A stretch of DNA of 64,000 nucleotides. It comes from an uncultured Alphaproteobacteria bacterium (lineage in GTDB: Bacteria > Pseudomonadota > Alphaproteobacteria > UBA11222). Every line of letters begins with the position of its first letter. Positions within the stretch are counted from its first letter, which is position 1. Positions 1-8,851 of the stretch are shown here, piece by piece. The position numbers were made by a program, and so were the translations under genes. Under the pieces are notes generated by a model. That model ran no database searches and was not told the origin of the DNA. It saw nothing but the letters and a program-made list of their open reading frames with translations. The stretch is taken from the NCBI GenBank assembly GCA_947258435.1, contig CAMYID010000004.1:1-64000 (forward strand), read 5' to 3'.

Positions 1-91
1 AAAGACTGAACCAGGGATAGTTTCAGCGCCGGTAAGCGGCCCTCTTGTGTCTGATTGCCTGGCGTAGTGCGTCGGGGGAGCGGGGGAGGCC

Positions 92-105
92 GGGGGGGGG
101 GGGGG
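92..105. repeat. 14-nt poly-G homopolymer
   Basis: An uninterrupted run of 14 G residues lies a few bases beyond the 3' end of tRNA-Val. A shorter G run lies near 317-325. Such tracts are prone to slippage and to sequencing error, so the exact length is uncertain. No gene depends on it. Confidence 0.8.
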
Positions 106-111
106 ACAGGG

Positions 112-183
112 TGGGCGCGGCTGGGATTGAACCAGCGACCCCTTCGATGTCAACGAAGTGCTCTCCCACTGAGCTACGCGCCC
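112..183 (-). tRNA. tRNA-Val (anticodon GAC)
   Basis: The minus strand folds into a complete 72-nt cloverleaf. The 7-bp acceptor stem is GGGCGCG/CGCGCCC and the D-stem is GCTC/GAGC. The 5-bp anticodon stem CTTCG/CGAAG closes a TTGACAT loop that gives anticodon GAC (reads GUC). The T-stem is GCTGG/CCAGC with loop TTCAATC, followed by discriminator A. The CCA tail is not encoded (the next bases are CCC), so it must be added by the CCA-adding enzyme. It lies downstream of ctrA on the same strand, but the ctrA terminator separates them. Confidence 0.95.
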
Positions 184-273
184 CCGAGGAATGCGGGTAT
201 ATCGGCAAATGCCGTCGGCTTGCAAGTCTTTCTTGGTCGGCACCGCTCAGGGGAGTGGCGAAGCTGTCGGCAG

Positions 274-311
274 GCAAAACAAAGCCGGGTCGCAATTTCG
301 CGATACCCGGC
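274..311 (-). terminator. Probable intrinsic terminator of ctrA
   Basis: On the minus strand a GC-rich stem with arms GCCGGGT and ACCCGGC, extended by a further GCG/CGC pairing past a small bulge, is followed by a T-rich stretch (TTTGTTTTG). It lies about 70 nt past the ctrA stop codon and ahead of the tRNA-Val gene on the same strand. Confidence 0.55.
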
Positions 312-383
312 CTGTCAGGGGGGGGGCCGCACGGCGCCCGCAGGGGATGGCGCATGCGGCAGGCTGCAAGAGGGATGCGTCTG

Positions 384-1097
384 TTACGCCGCTTTTTCCG
401 CGGGCGCGGCCTCTTCCTGCACGTCGGGGTCCCGCAATACATAGCCGCGGCCCCAGACCGTCTCGATATAGTGATCGCTGCCGGTAGCGGCGGACAATTT
501 CTTGCGCAGCTTGCAGATGAACACATCGATGATCTTGAGTTCGGGCTCGTCCATGCCGCCATACAGATGGTTGAGGAACATCTCCTTGGTGAGTGTGGTT
601 CCCTTGCGCAGCGACAACAGCTCCAGCATGGCATATTCCTTGCCGGTCAGATGCACCCGCTGGCCATCCACCTCCACTGTTTTGGCGTCCAGATTGACCG
701 TCAGCTTGCCGGTCGTGATGACCGACTGGGCATGACCCTGCGAGCGTCGCACAATCGCATTGATCCGTGCGACCAGCTCTTCCTTATGGAACGGCTTGGT
801 CATGAAGTCATCGGCACCGAAGCCAAGACCCTGAACCTTGCTGTCCATATCCGACAGGCCCGACAGGATAAGGATCGGGGTTTCGACCTTTGACAGCCGC
901 AGTTTCTTGAGCACGTCGAAACCGTTCATATCCGGCAGATTCAGATCAAGAATAATAATGTCGTAATCATAAAGCTTGCCCAGATCCAGGCCTTCTTCGC
1001 CCAGATCGGTAATGTATAAATTGAAACCGGCCTGATTAAGCATCAGCTCAATACCCTGGGCGGTTGCCATATCGTCTTCAATCAACAGAACTCGCAT
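384..1097 (-). CDS. ctrA: Cell-cycle master response regulator CtrA
   Basis: 237-aa OmpR/PhoB-type response regulator. The N-terminal receiver domain (about 1-120) has the acidic pair E7-D8-D9, phospho-acceptor D51 and K101 in the TKPF motif. The C-terminal winged-helix domain (about 130-225) includes the recognition region [10 protein letters not shown]. In this class CtrA binds TTAA-N7-TTAA boxes and controls flagellar, chemotaxis, division and replication genes; length and D51 match Caulobacter CtrA. The C-terminus ends in Ala-Ala, as expected for the ClpXP degron that works with CpdR, and a cpdR-like gene is also in this window (57163-57525). Upstream TTAA half-sites suggest autoregulation (inference). 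It sits at the edge of the flagellar cluster, divergent from fliI. Confidence 0.97.
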   Translation of the reverse strand: MRVLLIEDDMATAQGIELMLNQAGFNLYITDLGEEGLDLGKLYDYDIIILDLNLPDMNGFDVLKKLRLSKVETPILILSGLSDMDSKVQGLGFGADDFMTKPFHKEELVARINAIVRRSQGHAQSVITTGKLTVNLDAKTVEVDGQRVHLTGKEYAMLELLSLRKGTTLTKEMFLNHLYGGMDEPELKIIDVFICKLRKKLSAATGSDHYIETVWGRGYVLRDPDVQEEAAPAEKAA

Positions 1098-1152
1098 CGC
1101 TGCCTCGTCCCTTCAAAGTGGCTTTGGTTAATGGAACCATAAAGTGAAATAG

Positions 1153-1186
1153 TTAACAAAAGTTAATTTCAGGCGGAAAAAGTTAA
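1153..1186. promoter_or_regulatory. CtrA-like TTAA half-sites between ctrA and fliI
   Basis: TTAA occurs at 1153-1156, 1163-1166 and 1183-1186, with a fourth copy at 1128-1131. The first two are 6 bases apart rather than the consensus 7, so this is a degenerate cluster and not a perfect box. The location in the divergent ctrA/fliI intergenic region fits CtrA autoregulation and control of fliIJ, but this is inferred from motif and position only. Confidence 0.4.
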
Positions 1187-1344
1187 TTTTTTTGTCGTTC
1201 CCGGCCGGCAACCGGCGCCCAGCCCCCTCATGCCTTCATCGGTCCGGCCGTTTGCGGCCTTCTGGCAAGTCCCGCTTACAATTTCGCCGCTATGCGCGTT
1301 CAGGTGGAATTGTTTTACGTCGCCTTAAATTCTTGGTGCCATAA

Positions 1345-2766
1345 TTGCGGCTCAAGACGTCACCACAGTTTGGAACGGGCCCCGGTTTGCAGTCACTTCT
1401 CACAGAATTACAACGGCTTCCGACCTATCGCTATTACGGGCGCGTGGTCAGTGTTCAGGGGTTATTGGTCGAGGTTGCCGGTTTCCAGCACAGCCTGAGT
1501 GTCGGATCGCATCTGTCGATCCAGGGGCAGGACGGGTCTGAACTGACCTGTGAAGTGGTGGGGTTCCGTAATGAGCGCGCCTTGTGCATGCCGTTCGGGC
1601 CGGTTGAAGGGGTCGGGCTTGGCTGCAAGGTGGTGGTCAGTGAAGACGAACCTGCAATCTGGCCATCGAATGGCTGGCTTGGCCGGGTTGTCAATGCGAT
1701 GGGGCAGCCAATTGACGGGCGCGGTCCGATTCCGTCGGGTGCGCACGCCTATCCGTTGCGCGCCAGTCCGCCGCCTGCCCATAGCCGCGCCCCGGTCGGC
1801 GACAAGCTTAATCTGGGTGTGCGGGCGCTGAATTGTTTTGCAACCTGTTGCCGCGGGCAGCGGATGGGTATTTTCGCGGGCTCCGGCGTTGGCAAATCTG
1901 TTCTGCTGTCAATGCTGGCCCGACAGACCGAATCGGATATTGCGGTGGTTGGGCTGATCGGCGAACGCGGTCGGGAGGTTCAGGAATTTATCCGCGAAAA
2001 TCTCGGGGAAGAGGGGCTTGCCCGTTCGGTGGTGGTTGTCGCGACTTCTGACGAGCCGGCGCTGATGCGCCGTCAGGCCGCCTATCTTACCCTGTCGATT
2101 TCGGAATTTTTCCGCGACCAGGGGGCCGATGTGCTGTGCCTGATGGATTCGGTCACCCGTTTTGCCATGGCGCAGCGCGAAATCGGTCTGTCCTGCGGTG
2201 AACCGCCGGCCAGCAAAGGTTATACGCCAACGGTTTTTTCTGAATTGCCCAAGCTGCTTGAACGGGCCGGTACCGGAGATGGTCAGGGGACGATTACCGG
2301 ACTTTTCACGGTTCTGGTCGAGGGCGATGATCACAGTGAACCGGTGGCCGATGCGGTGCGCTCGATCCTGGATGGGCATATCGTGCTTGAGCGTGCCATT
2401 GCCGAACGGGGGCGTTATCCCGCGGTCGATGTACTGCGCTCGGTCTCGCGTACCATGCCCAAATGCAACAACCCCGAAGAAACCGCACTGATCCGCCGTG
2501 CCCGGCAGCTTCTTGCAAGCTATGAGGATATGGCCGAGATGGTGCGGCTTGGGGCCTATCGGGCGGGCAGCGATCCGGAAGTCGATGAAGCGGTTGCCCG
2601 TTTCCCTCATTTTGAGGCCTTTCTCAATCAGGCCCCCGATGAAACGACCGATTTCGCCACCGCAATCGGGCAACTGGCTGAAATTATTGCGATGCCGGTG
2701 GCCCTGCCCGGGGCAATGGCAGCGTCAGACACCGGTCCCCACATGCAGTCAGAAGTACAGGAATAA
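1345..2766 (+). CDS. fliI: Flagellar export ATPase FliI
   Basis: 473-aa F1-beta-like ATPase that energises flagellar type III export at the cytoplasmic face of the basal body. The Walker A motif GSGVGKS is at about residues 179-185. [10 protein letters not shown] and the Walker B region ([18 protein letters not shown]) follow in family order. The extreme N-terminus is uncertain: the longest frame begins with TTG at 1345, right after an in-frame stop and without a clear ribosome-binding site. A second TTG at 1387 would give a start closer to family members, whose YGRV motif lies near residue 15-20. fliJ follows directly. Confidence 0.95.
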   Translation: MRLKTSPQFGTGPGLQSLLTELQRLPTYRYYGRVVSVQGLLVEVAGFQHSLSVGSHLSIQGQDGSELTCEVVGFRNERALCMPFGPVEGVGLGCKVVVSEDEPAIWPSNGWLGRVVNAMGQPIDGRGPIPSGAHAYPLRASPPPAHSRAPVGDKLNLGVRALNCFATCCRGQRMGIFAGSGVGKSVLLSMLARQTESDIAVVGLIGERGREVQEFIRENLGEEGLARSVVVVATSDEPALMRRQAAYLTLSISEFFRDQGADVLCLMDSVTRFAMAQREIGLSCGEPPASKGYTPTVFSELPKLLERAGTGDGQGTITGLFTVLVEGDDHSEPVADAVRSILDGHIVLERAIAERGRYPAVDVLRSVSRTMPKCNNPEETALIRRARQLLASYEDMAEMVRLGAYRAGSDPEVDEAVARFPHFEAFLNQAPDETTDFATAIGQLAEIIAMPVALPGAMAASDTGPHMQSEVQE

Positions 2767-2772
2767 CAGTCA

Positions 2773-3204
2773 ATGCGCGTAAAGCAGACCCTCATTCGTA
2801 TGAACAAATGGCAGGTTGATGAAAAGCGGCGGCATCTGTCCGATCTGCTTGTGCTGCGCGATGATATGGTGCGTAAGCTTACAGCGCTTGAGGAGCGTTT
2901 GCAGCGTGAGCAGGCGCTTGTCCGGGCATCTGCGGATACGGCGGAGGATGTCAGCCATGCTTACGGCGTCTACGCCGCATCGGTTATCAAACAGCGTGAA
3001 AATCTGAAGCAGTCCATCACCGCGATCGACGGTCAGGTGAACGACGCGGAGGCAGCGGTCACCGAAGCATTTCAGGCTCTCAAGCGTCAGGAAGCCGCGC
3101 TTGCAAGTCAACAGCGGCGCGAGCAGAAAAGGCGCGAAAGGAAAATGCAGCAGGAACTGGACGAGCGCGCATTGGAGCAGCATCGCCGCCGCCGCAGATT
3201 ATAA
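2773..3204 (+). CDS. fliJ: Flagellar export chaperone FliJ
   Basis: 143-aa, highly charged, almost entirely helical protein with heptad-like spacing and an Arg/Lys/Gln-rich C-terminus. This is typical of FliJ, the coiled-coil stalk that couples the FliI ring to the FlhA export gate. Sequence conservation in this family is low, so the call rests on the coiled-coil character, the size and the position 6 bases after fliI with an AGGAA-type ribosome-binding site. It converges on flhG. Confidence 0.85.
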   Translation: MRVKQTLIRMNKWQVDEKRRHLSDLLVLRDDMVRKLTALEERLQREQALVRASADTAEDVSHAYGVYAASVIKQRENLKQSITAIDGQVNDAEAAVTEAFQALKRQEAALASQQRREQKRRERKMQQELDERALEQHRRRRRL

Positions 3205-3291
3205 TTCGTTGATCGCGCGCGATCTTGCTGAATTGGAAGCCGCCGGGCAGGCGGTGGATTTCGGCCAACGCATAGCTGGTCTCTTTACAAT

Positions 3292-3337
3292 ATTTATAAT
3301 GCGATCCAGTCGCGATTTATAATGCGATCCGGTCGCG
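3292..3337. repeat. Two-copy 23-bp tandem repeat
   Basis: Units at 3292-3314 and 3315-3337 both read ATTTATAATGCGATCC followed by (A/G)GTCGCG, with a single mismatch. The repeat lies in the short spacer between the convergent fliJ and flhG genes. No function is recognised. Confidence 0.8.
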
Positions 3338-3353
3338 GAGCCTGCGGGCGCCG

Positions 3354-4253
3354 CTAAATCAGGCCGCGCGGGGATTTCGGCCGCAGGCCAGCCGCGATTT
3401 TCCGCACATCTTCGGCAGCAATACTTTGCGGGTGTCGCGTCAACAGGGGGGCTTGCGCGCGAATCGCACTGGCAACCGATTTGTCGCTTCTCACCGTGCC
3501 GCGCAGTTGCGGGCAGAATTGCAGGAAATGCTCGCTGGCGCGTTTCACGGCACCATATGTTTTTTCCGCCGCCTTCTCGCTTTCCGCGCGATTGACGATA
3601 ATCTCGATATCGATATTGGGAAAACGGGTGACGAGCGATTTCAGAAAGGCATAGGCGTCGGTGATCGAGGTGGGATCGTCGGTAACAACAATCAGTACAC
3701 GCCCTATTTGCTGAAAGACCGGCATCATATGCGTGTTCATGCCTGCCGCCAGATCAACGATCACATGATCGTAAAGCACCGACAGCTTGCATAATTCCCG
3801 GCACAGGACCGCGATCTGGTTTCTGCTCATCCCGTCAAGGGTGCCCGATCCCGACCGTCCGGCAAGCACATCAAAGCCGCGCAGAGGCCGGCCTGCCTTT
3901 GCGGAGTTTTCGCTTTCCATCGCACCGGCACCGCCGTCGAACGGCGTGATCGCATCGGCAAGTTTCACGCGGCCGGTCACCACGCTGGCGAGATCGCGCT
4001 CAGGCCCCATGGCAAGTTGTACATCCACATTGGCAAGTCCCAGATCTCCGTCGACCAGAAGCACCCGGTCGCCCGCCAGCGCCAGCGCCTGGGACACGGT
4101 AATGGAAAACCAGGTCTTGCCGACCCCGCCCTTGCCCGAACCCACCGCGATCAGATTGCGGATGCGGGGCAGGTTGCGCGCTTCTTCAGCGACATGATTG
4201 CCCTGTGCGGAAAGAACCTTGGCAGGTGAGGTCAGGATCGGTTCTTCGTTCAT
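3354..4253 (-). CDS. flhG: Flagellar number regulator FlhG (MinD-like ATPase)
   Basis: 299-aa ParA/MinD-family P-loop ATPase. The deviant Walker A motif GSGKGGVGKT begins near residue 38, a switch I-type DGDLGLANVD follows, and a Walker B-like VIVDLAAG lies mid-protein. Known FlhG proteins work with the SRP-like GTPase FlhF to set flagellar number and position. The start ATG overlaps the flhF stop by 4 bases, indicating translational coupling as the last gene of the fliF-to-flhG operon. Confidence 0.9.
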   Translation of the reverse strand: MNEEPILTSPAKVLSAQGNHVAEEARNLPRIRNLIAVGSGKGGVGKTWFSITVSQALALAGDRVLLVDGDLGLANVDVQLAMGPERDLASVVTGRVKLADAITPFDGGAGAMESENSAKAGRPLRGFDVLAGRSGSGTLDGMSRNQIAVLCRELCKLSVLYDHVIVDLAAGMNTHMMPVFQQIGRVLIVVTDDPTSITDAYAFLKSLVTRFPNIDIEIIVNRAESEKAAEKTYGAVKRASEHFLQFCPQLRGTVRSDKSVASAIRAQAPLLTRHPQSIAAEDVRKIAAGLRPKSPRGLI

Positions 4254-5269
4254 AGGGATGCGCGCTCCAATTCTTGGTAGGTATCTTGTTCGAACGGATC
4301 TTCCATGAAGATATGCGCCAGGGCGCCAGGGCTGATAGGCGCAAGGCCCTTTGCGATATAGGGGGTGACGCTGACATGGTGCAGGGTCATCGCGCCGCTA
4401 TCCATGGCGGTCAGAAGACTGCCCAGACGGCGCGTGGCATCAAGCCGGGTCACGATCATGCCGCGCGCCCCAAGCCCGCTGAAAATATGAACGATCTCGG
4501 CGGCCTCCGCCGCATCGCCGCCCGCGGGCAGTGTCAGAACCGGGTCGACATCGGCTGCCATGATCAGCGTTTTCACAAGCTCGAGTTCGGTCAGATTGAA
4601 CGGTGAACAGGCGGGCGTATCGATAAAGCAGGCCGTCCCGGGCGGCCGCTGCGCCAACAGTGCCGCCAGATCTTCCGGACCGGATGCCTCATGAAGCGCG
4701 CAACCCATGATTTCGGTCAGCTCACGCAGTTGCGCACTCGCGCCGGTGCGGGTGACATCGGTCGTGATCAGCATTGCGTCATGCCCGGCAAGCAAGGCGC
4801 GTGCAGTCAGTTTGACGCTTGTGACTGTCTTGCCCGCGCCCGCCGGACCGATCAGCATAACCGGCCGGTCGGGGGCTGCGGGCAGCGGTGAAAAGCCAAA
4901 CAGCCCGTCAAAGGTCGCCGACAGTGCCGATATCGCATCCGACACGGCAAACGCACTTGCGGTTTTTGTCAGCCGGGCAATCAGTTCATCCGACACCCGG
5001 TGAAAGGCCAGCGCGTCGGAAATCTCGGTAATGACGCCGGTTTCCTCTGCCGGATCCGCAAGCGGGAAGGCGAAAGGATTATCCGTCTCCGCCATGGCGT
5101 CTTCATGCAAGGCGTCGGGTTCCGCGCGCCGCTCAAGGGCTGCGCGCAGGATGACACTACCGTCGGCACCGCATTGTGTGTTCAGGATAATCGCATCAGG
5201 CCCCATGCTGTCGCGCAGCATCTGCATTGCTTCACGCATGGAGGGGGCGGTGAATGTTTTAAAGCGCAT
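4250..5269 (-). CDS. flhF: Flagellar biosynthesis GTPase FlhF
   Basis: 339-aa SRP-family GTPase. The N-terminus has the FlhF signature (MRFKTFTAPSMREAM, DAIILNT). The NG domain follows, with P-loop GPAGAGKT near residue 145 and a guanine-specificity segment TRLDATRRLG where the family often has TKLDE. FlhF recruits early basal-body components to the correct membrane site. It lies between flhA (14 bases upstream) and flhG (overlapping). The central B domain is short compared with polar-flagellate gammaproteobacterial homologues. Confidence 0.92.
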   Translation of the reverse strand: MRFKTFTAPSMREAMQMLRDSMGPDAIILNTQCGADGSVILRAALERRAEPDALHEDAMAETDNPFAFPLADPAEETGVITEISDALAFHRVSDELIARLTKTASAFAVSDAISALSATFDGLFGFSPLPAAPDRPVMLIGPAGAGKTVTSVKLTARALLAGHDAMLITTDVTRTGASAQLRELTEIMGCALHEASGPEDLAALLAQRPPGTACFIDTPACSPFNLTELELVKTLIMAADVDPVLTLPAGGDAAEAAEIVHIFSGLGARGMIVTRLDATRRLGSLLTAMDSGAMTLHHVSVTPYIAKGLAPISPGALAHIFMEDPFEQDTYQELERASL

Positions 5270-5283
5270 GGATCAGTTCGCCA

Positions 5284-7404
5284 CTAAACCTGCCCGACCG
5301 TGCGAATGCGGGCCTGCGGATGAATTTCATTCTGCGACAATACCGGGGTTTGCGGGCGGAAACGTTCCACGATCGAGCGGACGATCGGCCGGATCGCCGG
5401 GCTTGTCAGAAGGGCGGGGGTTTCACCTTGCTGCCCCAGCTCGTCAAAACGCATCCGCACATCGGTGATGAAGTCCTGCAAGCGGCTTGGGGACATGGCA
5501 AGCTGCGTATCCTCGCCCTGCCCGACCATCGCCTCGGCGAAGGATTGTTCCCATTCCGGACTGAGGCTCACCAGCGGGACGTAACCGGCGGGCGACAGAT
5601 TGGCATGGCAGATCTGCCGTGCCAGCCGGGTGCGGACATGTTCGGTAATCGCGGTGATATTCTGCGTGAAACTGGTGGCTTCCGAGATGCCTTCCAGAAT
5701 GGTGGGCAGATCACGGATCGAAATCCGCTCCGAAAGCAGGGTTTGCAGCAACCTCTGAATACCCGACAGCGAAATCTGGCCGGGCACCAGATCGTCGATA
5801 AGTTTCTGCTGATCTGCCGACAGATCGTCGAGCAGTTTGCGTGTTTCCGCATAAGACAGCAGTTCGGACATATTCTGCTGTACGGTTTCGGTCAGATGGG
5901 TGGTGATGACGGTCGCGGGATCGACGACGGTATAGCCACGGAAGGAGGCTTCCTCGCGCATTGAATCGTCAACCCAGCTTGCCGGCATGCCGAAGGTGGG
6001 TTCCACGGTTTCCTCACCGGGCAGTTCGATGGGCTGGCCCCGGGGGTCCATGACAAGAAGATGTCCCGGTTTCAGCATGCCGCGGCCCGATTCCACTTCC
6101 TTGACCCGGATTACATATTCATTCGCGCCGAGCTGAATATTATCAAGGATACGGATCGAGGGCATGACAAACCCCATTTCAGAAGCGATCTGCCGGCGCA
6201 GCGCCTTGATCTGCTCGGTCAGCGGATGCGCGCCCTGCTCTTTATTTATGAGCGGCAGCAGCCCGTAACCCAGTTCCAGCCGCAGATCATCCATCGCCAG
6301 GGCGGTCTGTATCGGCTCATCGGTGGGTTGCGCCTCGATTTCCGCCTGTTCGGCTTCGGCTTCGGCCGTGGCGCGTTTTTGCGCCGCATTGCGTCCGGCC
6401 TGCCAGGCCAGAAAGCCCGTGCCGCCCGATAAAACCAGAAAGGGCAATGCGGGCATGCCGGGCAGAATCGACATTGCCAGCAGCAGAAAGGAGGAAATGC
6501 CAAGCGCCTTGGGATAGCCTGACAGCTGCCCGAACAGCACCACATCCGCCGAGCCTGTCAGCCCGGCCTTGGACACGAGCAGACCCGCCGCCGTTGACAC
6601 GATCAGGGCGGGAATTTGTGAAACAAGCCCGTCACCCACCGTCAGCAGGGTGTAGCTTGTACTGGCATCGGCAAAGCTCATATCCATTTGCGCCACACCG
6701 ACGATAATACCGCCAATCACATTGATGAAGGTGATCAGCAGTCCCGCAATCGCATCGCCGCGCACGAATTTCGCCGCGCCGTCCATGGCGCCGAAAAATG
6801 TCGATTCATCCTCCAGTTCACGGCGGCGGGATTTTGCTTCCGCCTCATTGATGAGCCCCGCGCTCAGATCGGCATCGATGGCCATCTGCTTGCCGGGCAT
6901 GGCGTCCAGGCTGAAGCGTGCGGCAACCTCGGCGATCCGGCCCGAGCCTTTCGTGATGACAACGAAATTCACGATCACCAATATGCCGAACACGATAATG
7001 CCGATGACGAAATTGCCGCCCATGACAAAGGCTGCAAAGCCTTCGATGACATGGCCGGCCGCATCGGAGCCGGTATGCCCATCCGCGAGGATCAGCCGGG
7101 TGGAGGCCAGGTTCAGCGAAAGTCTGATCATGGTGGCGATCAGCAGGACAGTGGGAAAGGCGCTGAATTCAAGGGGCTTTTCGATGAACAGACAGGTCAT
7201 CAGGATGAGCACGGAAAAAGTGATCGAGATCGCCAGGGCAAAATCCAGAAGCCAGCTTGGCATCGGCAGGATCAGAACGATCAGGATCACCACAACGCCG
7301 AGCGCCAGCGCAACATCGCCGCGCAGGGCATTGGCGCGCAGCATGCCAAACAGGCTGTTGCCGCCGGGCAGGTTGTTGCCGCTTGTTGCCGAACTGTCCG
7401 TCAT
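5284..7404 (-). CDS. flhA: Flagellar type III export gate protein FlhA
   Basis: 706-aa inner-membrane protein. The N-terminal half has about eight hydrophobic segments (for example MPSWLLDFALAISITFSVL) and the conserved FHIPEP-like charged cytoplasmic loop around the GSGRIAEVAARFSLDAMPGK stretch. The C-terminal half is the soluble cytosolic domain (FlhA-C) that docks chaperone-substrate complexes. Length is normal for the family. It lies in the minus-strand operon downstream of flbD. Confidence 0.97.
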   Translation of the reverse strand: MTDSSATSGNNLPGGNSLFGMLRANALRGDVALALGVVVILIVLILPMPSWLLDFALAISITFSVLILMTCLFIEKPLEFSAFPTVLLIATMIRLSLNLASTRLILADGHTGSDAAGHVIEGFAAFVMGGNFVIGIIVFGILVIVNFVVITKGSGRIAEVAARFSLDAMPGKQMAIDADLSAGLINEAEAKSRRRELEDESTFFGAMDGAAKFVRGDAIAGLLITFINVIGGIIVGVAQMDMSFADASTSYTLLTVGDGLVSQIPALIVSTAAGLLVSKAGLTGSADVVLFGQLSGYPKALGISSFLLLAMSILPGMPALPFLVLSGGTGFLAWQAGRNAAQKRATAEAEAEQAEIEAQPTDEPIQTALAMDDLRLELGYGLLPLINKEQGAHPLTEQIKALRRQIASEMGFVMPSIRILDNIQLGANEYVIRVKEVESGRGMLKPGHLLVMDPRGQPIELPGEETVEPTFGMPASWVDDSMREEASFRGYTVVDPATVITTHLTETVQQNMSELLSYAETRKLLDDLSADQQKLIDDLVPGQISLSGIQRLLQTLLSERISIRDLPTILEGISEATSFTQNITAITEHVRTRLARQICHANLSPAGYVPLVSLSPEWEQSFAEAMVGQGEDTQLAMSPSRLQDFITDVRMRFDELGQQGETPALLTSPAIRPIVRSIVERFRPQTPVLSQNEIHPQARIRTVGQV

Positions 7405-7445
7405 TCTACGCAGTTACCTTTGCAATTGCCGCACGGGGCGGTCGA

Positions 7446-8831
7446 TCAGGCGTGCATCCGGCCCGATTCACTGGGGGAGGGGATGTCGACACCCGCCTGC
7501 CGGTAGCTGTTCAGCTTGTTGCGCAATGTCCGGATGGAAATGCCCAGAATATTGGCGGCGTGGGTCCGGTTGCCCAGGCAGTGATCCAGCGTATCCAGAA
7601 TAAGATCCTGCTCCACATCGGCGACGGTGCGGCCGACCAGCGTTGTGCCACCGCCCTCGGCCAGACCCGCTGATTGCGCAAGCGTTGCCTTTTCAAGCAG
7701 ATTGCCGGTCACGCTGGGGGCCTGCGGTGTGCTGCCGTCGGGAAGTACGATCGCCGCGGGCTCGATCTCATCGTCGGCCGAGAGCAGAACCGCCCGGTGG
7801 ATCGTGTTTTCCAGCTCGCGCACATTGCCCTGCCAGTGATGACCGACCAGGATCCGCTTGCTCTGTTCACTGATCCCCTTGAGCGACAGGCCGTTTGATT
7901 TGGCATATTTGGCGGCGAAATGGTCGGCCAGTGCGACGATATCGGCAGGCCGTTCGCGCAGGGGCGGCATGGCAAGATTGACGACATTGAGCCGGTAAAG
8001 CAGATCCTCGCGGAAATTGCCCGCGCTGACTTCCTTGGCGATATCGCGGTTGGAGGTGGCGATGACGCGAATATCGACCTTGATGGGTTTGGCACCGCCG
8101 ACCCGGTCGATTTCGCGCTCCTGAAGCGCGCGCAGCAGCTTTGCCTGCAGCCGGATATCCATTTCGCTGATTTCATCGAGCAGCAGCGTGCCGCGATTGG
8201 CCTCCTCGAACTTGCCGACCCGGCGTGCAACCGCTCCGGTGAAGGCACCTTTTTCATGGCCGAACAATTCCGATTCCAGAAGGTTATCGGGAATTGCCGC
8301 GCAATTGACCGAGATGAACGGACCGTTCGCACGCTTTGACTGGCGGTGCACATAATGCGCCATGATTTCCTTGCCGGTACCCGATTCGCCGGTGATCATG
8401 ATGCTTGCATCGCTTGGTGCGATCTGATCGGCAAGCTTCAGCACCGCTGCGGTTGCGGGATCGGCGTGGATCAACTGATGATCCTCATGGGTCACCGCTT
8501 CCAGAATGGCGGCAATCAGATCCGGATCGGGGGGCAGAGGCAGATATTCCTTGGCACCCGCGCGGATCGCGGCGGCGGCGCTGTCGGCGCTGGCATCGAT
8601 GCCGCAGGCTACGACGGGAATATGAATATGCTCTGTTTCCAGCTGCTGTATCAGTGTGTCGATCGGCTGTGCGATATCGACCATCAGCATATCCGCGCCG
8701 CGCCCGGCCCGCAGCGCGGCCAAGGCGGTTTCAATGGATTCGGCGGTGCTGACCCGTGCGCCACGATCCATCGCCATCTTCGACGCGGTGCCCAGTTCCC
8801 CGCTCAGATTTCCGACGATTAATAAACGCAT
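7446..8831 (-). CDS. flbD: Sigma-54-dependent flagellar activator FlbD
   Basis: 461-aa NtrC-family enhancer-binding protein. Residues 1-115 are a receiver-like fold lacking the usual N-terminal acidic pair (it starts MRLLIVGN). The AAA+ domain has Walker A GESGTGKE at 148-155 and the sigma-54-contacting GAFTGA loop at 195-200. A Fis-type helix-turn-helix (AANILGISIRTLRNKL) ends the protein. In Caulobacter FlbD activates hook and filament genes from sigma-54 promoters. Two such promoters are visible here, upstream of fliK and flgK, making these the likely local targets. Confidence 0.93.
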   Translation of the reverse strand: MRLLIVGNLSGELGTASKMAMDRGARVSTAESIETALAALRAGRGADMLMVDIAQPIDTLIQQLETEHIHIPVVACGIDASADSAAAAIRAGAKEYLPLPPDPDLIAAILEAVTHEDHQLIHADPATAAVLKLADQIAPSDASIMITGESGTGKEIMAHYVHRQSKRANGPFISVNCAAIPDNLLESELFGHEKGAFTGAVARRVGKFEEANRGTLLLDEISEMDIRLQAKLLRALQEREIDRVGGAKPIKVDIRVIATSNRDIAKEVSAGNFREDLLYRLNVVNLAMPPLRERPADIVALADHFAAKYAKSNGLSLKGISEQSKRILVGHHWQGNVRELENTIHRAVLLSADDEIEPAAIVLPDGSTPQAPSVTGNLLEKATLAQSAGLAEGGGTTLVGRTVADVEQDLILDTLDHCLGNRTHAANILGISIRTLRNKLNSYRQAGVDIPSPSESGRMHA

Positions 8832-8851
8832 GTGAATTTCCTTCCGTACAA

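Noticed and set aside
6688-7603. Long plus-strand frames antisense to flhA
   Set aside because: Compositionally odd, no recognisable domain, and fully inside the confidently identified flhA.
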